The notes under the pieces were generated by a model that saw only the letters and a list, made by a program, of their open reading frames with translations, ran no database searches and was not told the origin of the DNA. 39,892 nt of DNA. Origin: a virus. Each line of letters starts with the position of its first letter. The first letter of the stretch is position 1. The position numbers and the translations under genes were made by a program. The DNA lies in the IMG/VR virus record IMGVR_UViG_3300034980_000562, positions 1-39,892 of that record. The stretch is one strand, 5' to 3'. Positions 1 to 5,581 of the stretch are shown here, in pieces.

Positions 1-81
1 AGTCTCTTGGGGTCCAACCTCCACAACAATGCCGTGGTGCGCGTGGTCATCCCTTCTTTTAACTAAGTTACCGACTTTCAC
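1..81 (-). CDS. GDLV-family small protein (partial, 3' end missing)
   Basis: Only the first 27 codons are in the window. The frame opens with GTG and reads MKVGNLVKR, then a GIVVEV strand, the same opening as the paralogues at 68-250, 513-734 and 721-915. It was recognised by that similarity, being too short to stand out otherwise. The start lies inside the 3' end of the upstream paralogue: the last 14 bases of that gene are also the first 14 of this one. The fold is probably a small SH3-like beta barrel (inference from the alternating hydrophobic pattern). Function unknown. Confidence 0.7.
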   Translation of the reverse strand, partial: MKVGNLVKRRDDHAHHGIVVEVGPQET

Positions 82-250
82 TAATCACCTCCAAGATCCC
101 CGGATTTGTTCTCTCAACAAGTTCGCCAGATGACCACAATACCACGAAGGCATCTGCAAGCAGCGGATTCCATGGGCTTTCAGCAACGATCACACCTACG
201 GAACCGATAGAATTATCAGCCTCAAACTTTACCAAATCACCAATCTTCAT
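68..250 (-). CDS. GDLV-family small protein (60 aa)
   Basis: A 60-residue protein with the family layout: MKIGDLVKF at the N-terminus, GVIVAE near residue 20, VVLWSSGE near residue 37, and a C-terminal LEVISESR. These short hydrophobic strands separated by turns suggest an SH3-like beta barrel. That is inference from the pattern; no function is known. It has its own promoter (257-285) starting seven bases before the start codon, so its leader is very short or absent. Its last 14 bases overlap the GTG start of the next paralogue. Confidence 0.8.
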   Translation of the reverse strand: MKIGDLVKFEADNSIGSVGVIVAESPWNPLLADAFVVLWSSGELVERTNPGILEVISESR

Positions 251-256
251 ACATAT

Positions 257-285
257 AATATAGCACCCAAACGGGCGATCGTCAA
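257..285 (-). promoter_or_regulatory. Sigma-70-like promoter for the GDLV gene at 250
   Basis: On the minus strand, TTGACG (280-285), a 17-base spacer, then TATATT (257-262). Each box is one base off consensus. The predicted transcription start falls at or just before the ATG at 250. Confidence 0.75.
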
Positions 286-316
286 CCTCTAAGTTGTCAA
301 GTGATTGTTAGGTGCG

Positions 317-523
317 TTAAACTTTTGTCGTCCTTCCGCTTGGGCTAATAACTTTTAGGCTTATGCGTGGCCACCATCCGGCAGGGTTGTTTTCGGATGA
401 CCACAGGATTTTACATTCGATTCCTTTAGTCTCCGTCACCAACCCAGCGCAAGAAATGTCGCGCTCCACATCGTAGAGTGCAACAACAAGATCGCCGATG
501 CTTGGTGCGCCGCTATCCTTCAT
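317..523 (-). CDS. GDLV-family small protein (68 aa)
   Basis: The family core starts about eight residues in: SIGDLVVALYD, then CAGLVTE, CKILWSS and a terminal LKVIS. The ATG at 523 is chosen over the in-frame TTG three bases upstream. The start overlaps the 3' end of the upstream paralogue by 11 bases, so the two are probably translationally coupled. The tail after the last strand is basic. Function unknown. Confidence 0.75.
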   Translation of the reverse strand: MKDSGAPSIGDLVVALYDVERDISCAGLVTETKGIECKILWSSENNPAGWWPRISLKVISPSGRTTKV

Positions 524-734
524 CAATAGGTACCAAGTCTGTGATCGGGAACGCTATCTTGTCGCCGTTAATCAACACAACCGCGTGAGGTTCGGGGTCG
601 ATCTTCTCCCAATCGATCTTATTGCCAAACACATCTGTACGCCAGCACTTCTTTTCTATCAGATCAACAATAAGTCCAGCGCGGAATGATGCTCCGACCG
701 AGGACGAAAGTTTAACTAAGTCACCTACTTTCAT
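513..734 (-). CDS. GDLV-family small protein (73 aa)
   Basis: Opens with MKVGDLVKLSS, followed by a GLIVDL strand, a longer insert with a Trp, then AVVLINGDKI and a closing DLVPI. It starts inside the last 14 bases of the upstream paralogue (stop at 721-723) and itself overlaps the next paralogue by 11 bases, so three family members are nested head to tail. Function unknown; the small beta-barrel fold is an inference. Confidence 0.8.
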   Translation of the reverse strand: MKVGDLVKLSSSVGASFRAGLIVDLIEKKCWRTDVFGNKIDWEKIDPEPHAVVLINGDKIAFPITDLVPIDEG

Positions 735-915
735 TTATCACCACCAGTCTTTGAATGTCAACCCACCAAGTTTCGCCATCGTTAAACAGCACTTGTGCTG
801 ACTCCGTGTTGTGTCCCGTCTTGGACATTTTAACCACCAAACCAAGTTCTTCTCGATAACGATCCATATCATCATTTAGGACATTCATCCACTTTACCAA
901 ATCACCGACTTTCAT
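721..915 (-). CDS. GDLV-family small protein (64 aa)
   Basis: Family layout: MKVGDLVKWMN, LGLVVKM, AQVLFNDGETWW, and a C-terminal LVVINESR. The final Asn-Glu-Ser-Arg-stop is read from the same bases that encode the MKVG start of the next gene. First gene of a short run transcribed from the promoter at 922-950. Function unknown. Confidence 0.8.
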   Translation of the reverse strand: MKVGDLVKWMNVLNDDMDRYREELGLVVKMSKTGHNTESAQVLFNDGETWWVDIQRLVVINESR

Positions 916-921
916 ACCTAT

Positions 922-950
922 AATATAACACCCATTTGCTCTCGCGTCAA
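922..950 (-). promoter_or_regulatory. Sigma-70-like promoter for the GDLV run 915 to 317
   Basis: TTGACG (945-950), 17-base spacer, TATATT (922-927) on the minus strand. Almost the same boxes and spacing to the ATG as the promoter at 257-285, so gene and promoter may have been duplicated together. Confidence 0.75.
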
Positions 951-971
951 GTCAAGAGCCTGTCAAGTAGG

Positions 972-1154
972 TCACACTCTTTCACTTATTGTTTCCAGTG
1001 CAGAAGTTTGTTCGATCACTAACGGATCTTCATCGAAGTTATCAAACCACATAACCTTAGCTTGTCTGCCTCCAATATACATTTCTACAACAATCCCATA
1101 GCCGAGCCAAAAAGACGAGTCATGTTTAATCTTTACCAGATCGCCGGCTTTCAT
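972..1154 (-). CDS. GDLV-family small protein (60 aa)
   Basis: Start placed at the ATG giving MKAGDLVKIKH, which matches the paralogues; a longer frame upstream adds 14 residues with no family similarity. Further strands are GIVVEM and AKVMWFDN, with a closing LETISERV. The first 29 bases lie inside the 3' end of the upstream gene (1126-1380), the longest overlap in this array. Function unknown. Confidence 0.75.
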   Translation of the reverse strand: MKAGDLVKIKHDSSFWLGYGIVVEMYIGGRQAKVMWFDNFDEDPLVIEQTSALETISERV

Positions 1155-1380
1155 CTTGTGGCTCCTTCTGACATACGATAACGGCATCCTGTTCATCGTG
1201 CAGCTTTACCACATAGAAAATTTTACCTTCGTAAATCTCGCACGGGAAAGCGGTTACCGGCATCACTGCGATGGCGGGCCCACCGTTAGATGCCGGTGTA
1301 GTATTTAGCTCCACCGTTGCGAAATGAGTATCGTAAGTATCAACCATCCCCACTAAAATAAATGTAGTTAATATCGTCAT
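1126..1380 (-). CDS. Hypothetical protein (84 aa)
   Basis: Begins with a hydrophobic stretch (about residues 2-12) and contains two beta-rich segments, around FPCEIYEGKIFYVVKL and DAVIVC. The C-terminus is basic because it is read through the start of the next GDLV gene (DESRRSGKD then stop). It overlaps the upstream gene by 4 bases (ATGA). Not clearly a GDLV member, although the second half has a similar strand pattern. Function unknown. Confidence 0.65.
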   Translation of the reverse strand: MTILTTFILVGMVDTYDTHFATVELNTTPASNGGPAIAVMPVTAFPCEIYEGKIFYVVKLHDEQDAVIVCQKEPQDESRRSGKD

Positions 1381-1583
1381 TTATATACCTCCAAATAACT
1401 TATCCATTCTTCTGAAAGTTGGCCATCGTGCCAGCGTATTTCAAACCGGCGCGTGGTAGTGCCCTTCGCCTTCACCTCTCTCAAGATAACTCCCGGCAGA
1501 ACCTTAAACGCATCCGTGTACCTCTCCCACTTAAATGTGGCAGAAGGACTTGGAATATATTTAACCAGAGTTCCTATCTTCAT
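1377..1583 (-). CDS. GDLV-family small protein (68 aa)
   Basis: Opens with MKIGTLVKYIP (Thr replaces the usual Asp), then GVILREV, FEIRWHDGQ and a closing YLEVYK. The ATG at 1583 was chosen because it gives the family N-terminus and makes a 4-base ATGA overlap with the small upstream gene; an upstream in-frame start would read back through that gene. Function unknown. Confidence 0.75.
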   Translation of the reverse strand: MKIGTLVKYIPSPSATFKWERYTDAFKVLPGVILREVKAKGTTTRRFEIRWHDGQLSEEWISYLEVYK

Positions 1584-1723
1584 TTTATAAAACCAAGACA
1601 GCAAGAAAGTATTTCGGAGAGCATCGACTTAATTTCAGATGCCATATAGATAATGTGTTCGGGGTGATTGGCGACCCAACAAGCAATAAAACAAAAAGTA
1701 GCGATATTTAATAGAGCTTTCAT
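1580..1723 (-). CDS. Small hydrophobic protein (47 aa)
   Basis: A 47-codon frame between two adjacent genes: its ATG shares one base with the stop codon upstream (TGATG) and its stop overlaps the next start by 4 bases (ATGA). The predicted protein begins MKALLNIATFCFIACWV, a likely signal sequence or single membrane segment, and ends with a second hydrophobic stretch containing two Cys. The exact fit to its neighbours is the main reason to believe it. Function unknown. Confidence 0.6.
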   Translation of the reverse strand: MKALLNIATFCFIACWVANHPEHIIYMASEIKSMLSEILSCCLGFIK

Positions 1724-1908
1724 CACACATCACCATCAAGCACTTTCTGAATTTTAATCTTCAGATCATTTGCCGTGAGGATAGAGGCATCACTTATATT
1801 GTCTAATACTTTCTGCACTTTCTTTAGTTTCCTTTCGATTCTAATTAGTGGGTTGACCACCGCAATACCAGTTTTTGAATATCCGGGATCTTGATCGTGA
1901 TATGACAT
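1723..1908 (-). CDS. Hypothetical protein (61 aa)
   Basis: Start set at the ATG giving MSYHDQDPGYSK, preceded by an AAAGGA ribosome site. A longer frame would run back into the tRNA-Ile gene and is rejected. The C-terminal two thirds is charged and probably helical (RIERKLKKVQKVLDNI). It lies just downstream of tRNA-Ile and probably shares its transcript. Function unknown. Confidence 0.65.
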   Translation of the reverse strand: MSYHDQDPGYSKTGIAVVNPLIRIERKLKKVQKVLDNISDASILTANDLKIKIQKVLDGDV

Positions 1909-1934
1909 TTTGTTTCCTTTTAATAGATATTCGG

Positions 1935-2007
1935 TACGGGAGGCAGGATTTGAACCTGCGACCAATCGCATATAAGGCGACTGCTCTTACCACTGAGCTA
2001 CACCCGT
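1935..2007 (-). tRNA. tRNA-Ile (anticodon UAU)
   Basis: Cloverleaf folds by eye: D arm GCTC/GAGC, anticodon stem GTCGC/GCGAT around loop CTTATAT, T arm GCAGG-TTCAAAT-CCTGC. The acceptor stem has one T-T mismatch at its sixth pair. CCA is not fully encoded (ACC then G). Anticodon UAU reads AUA, a codon that is rare in GC-rich bacteria. Confidence 0.88.
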
Positions 2008-2012
2008 GAAAG

Positions 2013-2089
2013 TGGCACACTCGGTTGGATTCGAACCAACGGCCCTCGGCTTAGAAGGCCGATGCTCTATCCAACTGAGCTACGAGTGC
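2013..2089 (-). tRNA. tRNA-Arg (anticodon UCU)
   Basis: Acceptor GCACTCG pairs with CGAGTGT, anticodon stem TCGGC/GCCGA encloses CTTCTAA, and the T loop is TTCGAAT. The 3' CCA is encoded. Reads AGA/AGG. It lies five bases upstream of tRNA-Ile, so the two are probably cut from one transcript starting at the promoter at 2103-2131. Confidence 0.93.
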
Positions 2090-2102
2090 ATATTACTCTT
2101 AT

Positions 2103-2131
2103 ATTATAACGCGACTTTGACCTCAAGTCAA
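2103..2131 (-). promoter_or_regulatory. Sigma-70-like promoter for tRNA-Arg and tRNA-Ile
   Basis: TTGACT (2126-2131), 17-base spacer, perfect TATAAT (2103-2108), ending 14 bases before the tRNA-Arg 5' end. The -35 box overlaps the last bases of the gene at 2128-2331. Confidence 0.78.
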
Positions 2132-2331
2132 GCAACATTTGTAAAAGAAATGTCAGATGCAAAATATACAAGATGATTCCCAGGCATGATCATAACTGGT
2201 GTCTGGCCCGGTTGTGCATACTCTTTTTCAAACTCAGCCCATGCATGGTTTTTATCATGACGCCTTGATACAAATGTAAATGCGCCCATATTTCCCGTGG
2301 TTTGTTCTTCATAAATAACTGTGTAGGTCAT
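2128..2331 (-). CDS. Hypothetical protein (67 aa)
   Basis: A small, probably soluble protein beginning MTYTVIYEEQ and containing an aromatic/charged helix (AWAEFEKEYA). It overlaps the upstream gene by 4 bases (ATGA), indicating coupled translation. No recognisable domain; function unknown. Confidence 0.65.
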   Translation of the reverse strand: MTYTVIYEEQTTGNMGAFTFVSRRHDKNHAWAEFEKEYAQPGQTPVMIMPGNHLVYFASDISFTNVA

Positions 2332-2609
2332 TCTTCTTCTCCTTTGTTAATGTTTTTGCCATCTCTGTCGCGGCCCTCAAGTTGCCATTGAAGTTTTTTA
2401 AGCTCCGATAGTCTTAGGCTGGATTTCCACACCTTTGCGGCATATTCGTAGCAATCGTGGCTTGTGCTATAGTTGTGATCCAGTCCATTAGTTTTAACTC
2501 GATTTAAGGTTTCTTGTGCCACTTTTATGAGATTTGTCAGATTACACTCCATGTCCTGCAAAGCAGCCAACTGACTTTGCCATACATCCTCTGCTTTAAT
2601 TGTTCTCAT
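2328..2609 (-). CDS. Hypothetical protein (93 aa)
   Basis: Predicted largely helical (heptad-like Leu pattern around residues 10-40 and 60-80) and ends with a charged tail. It follows the CAU tRNA gene closely and is coupled to the next gene by an ATGA overlap. No domain recognised. Confidence 0.65.
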   Translation of the reverse strand: MRTIKAEDVWQSQLAALQDMECNLTNLIKVAQETLNRVKTNGLDHNYSTSHDCYEYAAKVWKSSLRLSELKKLQWQLEGRDRDGKNINKGEEE

Positions 2610-2625
2610 GTGATCTCTCTTGTAA

Positions 2626-2702
2626 TGGTAGGCTCTCTCGGGCTTGAACCGAGGACCACCCCGTTATGAGCGGGACGCTCTGACCAACTGAGCTAAGAGC
2701 CT
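2626..2702 (-). tRNA. tRNA with CAU anticodon (Met or Ile2)
   Basis: Acceptor AGGCTCT pairs with AGAGCCT, anticodon stem TCCCG/CGGGG encloses CTCATAA, and CCA is encoded. A paired first position (A-U) argues against initiator tRNA. Whether it is elongator Met, or Ile2 whose C34 becomes lysidine to read AUA, cannot be settled by eye. Confidence 0.92.
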
Positions 2703-2708
2703 GTGAAA

Positions 2709-2784
2709 TGGTGGGTGATGTGGGGCACGATCCCACGACCTGCGGATTAAAAGTCCGATGCTCTACCAACTGAGCTAATCACCC
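2709..2784 (-). tRNA. tRNA-Lys (anticodon UUU)
   Basis: Acceptor GGGTGAT pairs with ATCACCC, anticodon loop CTTTTAA, D arm GCTC/GAGC, encoded CCA. The upstream protein gene (2775-2993) ends inside it: that gene's last codons and TAG stop are the first ten bases of this tRNA. Confidence 0.93.
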
Positions 2785-2993
2785 TTCTTTTTGTCTTTCT
2801 TCTTTTTCTTTGTCGGCTGCGCCGGCTCAGAACTGTATGACTTATATTGAAATAAGGCAAATTCATAACCGGTTTCCACCCTCTGATCAACTTTGTTCCT
2901 GAGTCCTTTGAGCAGCAACGGATTAGCCGCGGCCCAGTTCAGTCCAAAATATGCCACGATTGGCGCCATAATTAATTTTACTATTGTTTTCAT
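2775..2993 (-). CDS. Small signal-anchored protein with Lys-rich tail (72 aa)
   Basis: Residues 1-25 (MKTIVKLIMAPIVAYFGLNWAAA) look like a signal peptide or membrane anchor; the last 15 residues are almost all Lys/Asp. The stop codon is inside the 5' end of tRNA-Lys, a 10-base overlap. The gene sits between tRNA-Leu and tRNA-Lys on the same predicted transcript, so processing of tRNA-Lys would cut the mRNA at its stop codon. Function unknown. Confidence 0.65.
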   Translation of the reverse strand: MKTIVKLIMAPIVAYFGLNWAAANPLLLKGLRNKVDQRVETGYEFALFQYKSYSSEPAQPTKKKKKDKKKGD

Positions 2994-3012
2994 ATTTCCC
3001 TCCTACAAGAAA

Positions 3013-3098
3013 TGGTAGCTGATGCGGGAGTCGAACCCGCAAGCCCGACCGGGCGGGAGATTTTAAGTCTCCTGTGTATACCGTTCCACCAATCAGCT
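3013..3098 (-). tRNA. tRNA-Leu (anticodon UAA)
   Basis: Class II tRNA with a long variable arm (CGCCCGGTCGGGC). Anticodon stem GGAGA/TCTCC around CTTAAAA, acceptor AGCTGAT with ATCAGCT, encoded CCA. Reads UUA/UUG. First gene after the promoter at 3107-3135. Confidence 0.93.
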
Positions 3099-3106
3099 AT
3101 ACTATT

Positions 3107-3135
3107 AGTATACCTCGTTGGAGGGTGCCTGTCAA
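3107..3135 (-). promoter_or_regulatory. Sigma-70-like promoter for the tRNA-Leu/Lys/CAU run
   Basis: Perfect TTGACA (3130-3135), 17-base spacer, TATACT (3107-3112). The -10 box ends nine bases from the tRNA-Leu 5' end. Confidence 0.8.
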
Positions 3136-3153
3136 CCGAAAAGTGAAGGGGGG

Positions 3154-3387
3154 TCAGATTATTTTCATCATCTCTGATTCAACAAAAAACCTCTTTATTT
3201 GGTCGAGACATAAAACTGTGTAAAGATAATCATCAAAAAAATATCCATCATACTCACACCCAATAACGACTCCGATATGAAAGTATGGGCCTTCTATATT
3301 TTCTTCAAACCAATAGAATTCTTCCATAAAGGTATAATAACCCTGTACTAAATCGCCATGTTTAAATTTTGGAGGAATTGCCGGCAT
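3154..3387 (-). CDS. GDLV-family protein with aromatic insert (77 aa)
   Basis: The family core is present (FKHGDLVQGYY, then IGVVIGCEYD), but the segment between is rich in Phe/Tyr/Trp/Glu and the C-terminus is diverged. ATG at 3387 is preceded by a 123-base stretch (3388-3510) that holds no obvious gene on this strand. Function unknown. Confidence 0.65.
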   Translation of the reverse strand: MPAIPPKFKHGDLVQGYYTFMEEFYWFEENIEGPYFHIGVVIGCEYDGYFFDDYLYTVLCLDQIKRFFVESEMMKII

Positions 3388-3510
3388 GTCTTATATAGAC
3401 TTGCTGCTTCACTTTCTATGTTCTTGCCGGGTGCCGTGGCTCACAATAACCGCACTACTTTCCGCACCCAATGGAAATGCATGCTTTTTGATGACACAAT
3501 ATGTTAGCGC

Positions 3511-4155
3511 CTATTTTCCCCTACGTGCTTTCTTGAGGTATCTTTCCTCAACAACGAGAGGGGTTGTGCCTCCCACTGGGAGCAATTTGTACCTTTTGGC
3601 CCCTTTTGCGGCGCTACGAATTCCATCCTTAATTTCTAATACGAAGCCGCCGCGATTTTCAAAACCCTGCACAATCTTATTTTGGCTTGACCACACTAGA
3701 TCCCCTTCCAGTTCAACACACTTATAGCTGTCGAAAGAGGCTCGCACCACTAAATAATCACCCACGTTATACTTGGGAGTGGCTCGGTGCTGCTCCAATA
3801 CTTTCTGAGAATATCTATTCGCATGCATCTTGAGAAATTTATTGCGATCAGGTACTTTATTCGATATAATATCCGAGGACATGGCGCGGTAGTATGGCTG
3901 TCTTTGGTGATATTTTGCCAACGCTGTTGCGTCGTCTCTATACTTTTTTTCATATTCTGTTGCCCAGTTGTTGTGAGTCAGTTGGGAACTTTCGTCGGTG
4001 CGCTGCAATACTTCAGAAAGCATTTTGCGTTGCTTGTTTGACAGGGCCTTCTTTTTCAAAATCTGAGCCAAGATAGATTCTAGAAACCCGCGATCCCAGC
4101 CGGCGCAGACCGTACGCGATAAGGCTAGCTCAATATCATTTTGAAATTTATTCAT
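3511..4155 (-). CDS. Protein with helical N-terminus and C-terminal GDLV-like domain (214 aa)
   Basis: Residues 1-110 are charged and helical. From about residue 130 there is a region similar to the GDLV proteins (KYNVGDYLVVRA, then ELEGDLVWSSQ and GGFVLEIKDG). This is the only long member, a fusion of the small barrel to another domain. ATG at 4155 was chosen over an upstream in-frame start because it lies after the promoter at 4179-4207 and begins MNKFQND. Function unknown. Confidence 0.7.
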   Translation of the reverse strand: MNKFQNDIELALSRTVCAGWDRGFLESILAQILKKKALSNKQRKMLSEVLQRTDESSQLTHNNWATEYEKKYRDDATALAKYHQRQPYYRAMSSDIISNKVPDRNKFLKMHANRYSQKVLEQHRATPKYNVGDYLVVRASFDSYKCVELEGDLVWSSQNKIVQGFENRGGFVLEIKDGIRSAAKGAKRYKLLPVGGTTPLVVEERYLKKARRGK

Positions 4156-4178
4156 TTTATTCCCCGTGCTTCTCTTAT

Positions 4179-4207
4179 AATATAGCTCGTAGAACAAAAT
4201 AAGTCAA
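4179..4207 (-). promoter_or_regulatory. Sigma-70-like promoter for the gene at 4155
   Basis: TTGACT (4202-4207), 17-base spacer, TATATT (4179-4184). It fills the 73-base gap between the neighbouring genes. Confidence 0.75.
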
Positions 4208-4228
4208 GTCTTATATGTCAGAGAGGTG

Positions 4229-4534
4229 TCAATAGTCATCGACGTCAGAAGATAGCAGAATCGTATCAATATATCCAGGAGGGCATTTAACTATTTGGCA
4301 CCGCCAGCCGGCCCACTTTGGAATAATCTCGTTTAGAGGGAAATCTGGGCATTGTTCCCGCACAGAAACAGAAGGTACCGGTACCTCTACAAATACCTCT
4401 ATAACAGATCCGCCATCATCAGAGTTTGTTTTCACTTCGTATCTACCATCAAAATAATTTGATATTTCGAGTGTGAGCGAGTTAATCGCCTCTTGTTTGG
4501 AGAGTTTTTCTCCGTTAAAAAATATATTAGCCAC
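4229..4534 (-). CDS. Hypothetical protein (101 aa)
   Basis: Starts with GTG directly after the upstream stop, with GGAG about nine bases before. The protein begins MANIFFNGEKLSKQEA, has a central acidic beta-rich section with repeated Val-Pro, and ends with several Asp. No domain recognised. Confidence 0.65.
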   Translation of the reverse strand: MANIFFNGEKLSKQEAINSLTLEISNYFDGRYEVKTNSDDGGSVIEVFVEVPVPSVSVREQCPDFPLNEIIPKWAGWRCQIVKCPPGYIDTILLSSDVDDY

Positions 4535-4768
4535 TTATTTTGCTCCGCTTAAAGTTATTATGCCATCTTGTGCGGTATTCAGAATAACTAACGCAATTCT
4601 TTTACAATTAAAACAATGTGCTATGAGTGATTGAGGCTCTGCGTGTGATACTTCTATCACAATACCCCGAGAATAAACCGGCGCTATTCCTCGCACAACG
4701 TCTCCCGACGCTTCAAAAATATCGTGATGAGAAACCCACTTTATCAGATCGCCTACTCGATGTGCCAT
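4535..4768 (-). CDS. GDLV-family small protein (77 aa)
   Basis: Start placed at the ATG giving MAHRVGDLIKWVSHHD; the upstream in-frame extension has no family similarity. The core continues with YSRGIVIEVSHAE, and there is a CFNC pair near the middle that could bind metal. The stop abuts the GTG of the next gene. Function unknown. Confidence 0.7.
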   Translation of the reverse strand: MAHRVGDLIKWVSHHDIFEASGDVVRGIAPVYSRGIVIEVSHAEPQSLIAHCFNCKRIALVILNTAQDGIITLSGAK

Positions 4769-4804
4769 GTAGTAAGTATGACGGCCGGCCAACATATGCA
4801 ATGA

Positions 4805-5068
4805 TTATTCTCGGAGACTCGTTTTTAGTATGGTTATTTTACTATTATCAGAAAAATAATCTACTTTTACATCTATCTCACCCTTAAAAATATTACGTAA
4901 AAGGGTCGCATTCGGCGTTTTTCTCTCTGAGTTGTGAAAGACTACCACGGGTGAGTAACCGGAGTTGCAAAGTTTAAGGGCATCCCTGTGGGCGGCCTTG
5001 ATCGAAGAATAAACTCCATATAACGCCTGAGTCTTGTCAAAAACACAGTATATGTTCAATTTTGTCAT
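4805..5068 (-). CDS. Hypothetical protein (87 aa)
   Basis: Start at the ATG giving MTKLNIYCVFDKTQALYGVY, one base after the upstream stop; longer versions would overlap the upstream gene heavily. The sequence looks like a small alpha/beta protein (AHRDALKLCNSGYSPVVVF). Function unknown. Confidence 0.65.
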   Translation of the reverse strand: MTKLNIYCVFDKTQALYGVYSSIKAAHRDALKLCNSGYSPVVVFHNSERKTPNATLLRNIFKGEIDVKVDYFSDNSKITILKTSLRE

Positions 5069-5069
5069 A

Positions 5070-5327
5070 TTAGTTTTCTTGCTCGGAATCGGAAAGAGAA
5101 TATATAGATATTTTATAGGCGCCTTCGAGGTAGCACAACTCTGTCTCAAGCGCCTCAATGCTTGCTGGGTTTTTCTCTTCTTTCGCTTTCTCAAGTTTAA
5201 ACTGGAGCTTTTCATGCTCTTTCATGGTTTCCGAATACAGATAAGAAAAATACAAATTATATCCTATTTCTTCAATTCTTGCCGATGCCGACAAAAATGG
5301 CCCACAACTAAATTCAAATGGTTTCAT
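5070..5327 (-). CDS. Hypothetical helical protein (85 aa)
   Basis: Residues 30-65 form a charged amphipathic helix, probably a coiled coil (KEHEKLQFKLEKAKEEKN). The C-terminus is acidic. Adjacent genes follow without gaps, so it is part of an accessory operon. Function unknown. Confidence 0.65.
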   Translation of the reverse strand: MKPFEFSCGPFLSASARIEEIGYNLYFSYLYSETMKEHEKLQFKLEKAKEEKNPASIEALETELCYLEGAYKISIYSLSDSEQEN

Positions 5328-5344
5328 TTATCTTTCCTTCCACA

Positions 5345-5581
5345 TTAGCCGCCACACCCCTTGCAGCCGGCATATTGGCGCGCTTGGAGCTGATTTTTGT
5401 TAACTTCTATTTTTTTAAATTTATCAATACTATCTGTAAAGTATCGGCCGTTTCCCAGTGCCTTTATGAGATTTTCTTCCTTGACAAACGCACCACACAA
5501 AACAATTGCACTCGTTGGCTCGTGATAGACATACTCACCGGGGAAAACAGTAATATCTTCAACAATATCAATAAATTTCAT
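5345..5581 (-). CDS. Hypothetical protein with Cys/Gly C-terminus (78 aa)
   Basis: Begins MKFIDIVEDITVFPG and has a hydrophobic strand at TSAIVLCGAFV. It ends in a short Cys-Gly motif (YAGCKGCGG) that could be a metal or thiol site. Its start touches the stop of the nucleotidyltransferase gene upstream. Function unknown. Confidence 0.65.
   Translation of the reverse strand: MKFIDIVEDITVFPGEYVYHEPTSAIVLCGAFVKEENLIKALGNGRYFTDSIDKFKKIEVNKNQLQARQYAGCKGCGG

Noticed and set aside
1909-1971. N-terminal extension of the gene at 1723 into tRNA-Ile
   Set aside because: The 21 extra codons are the tRNA sequence and lack a ribosome site; the ATG at 1908 has AAAGGA before it.
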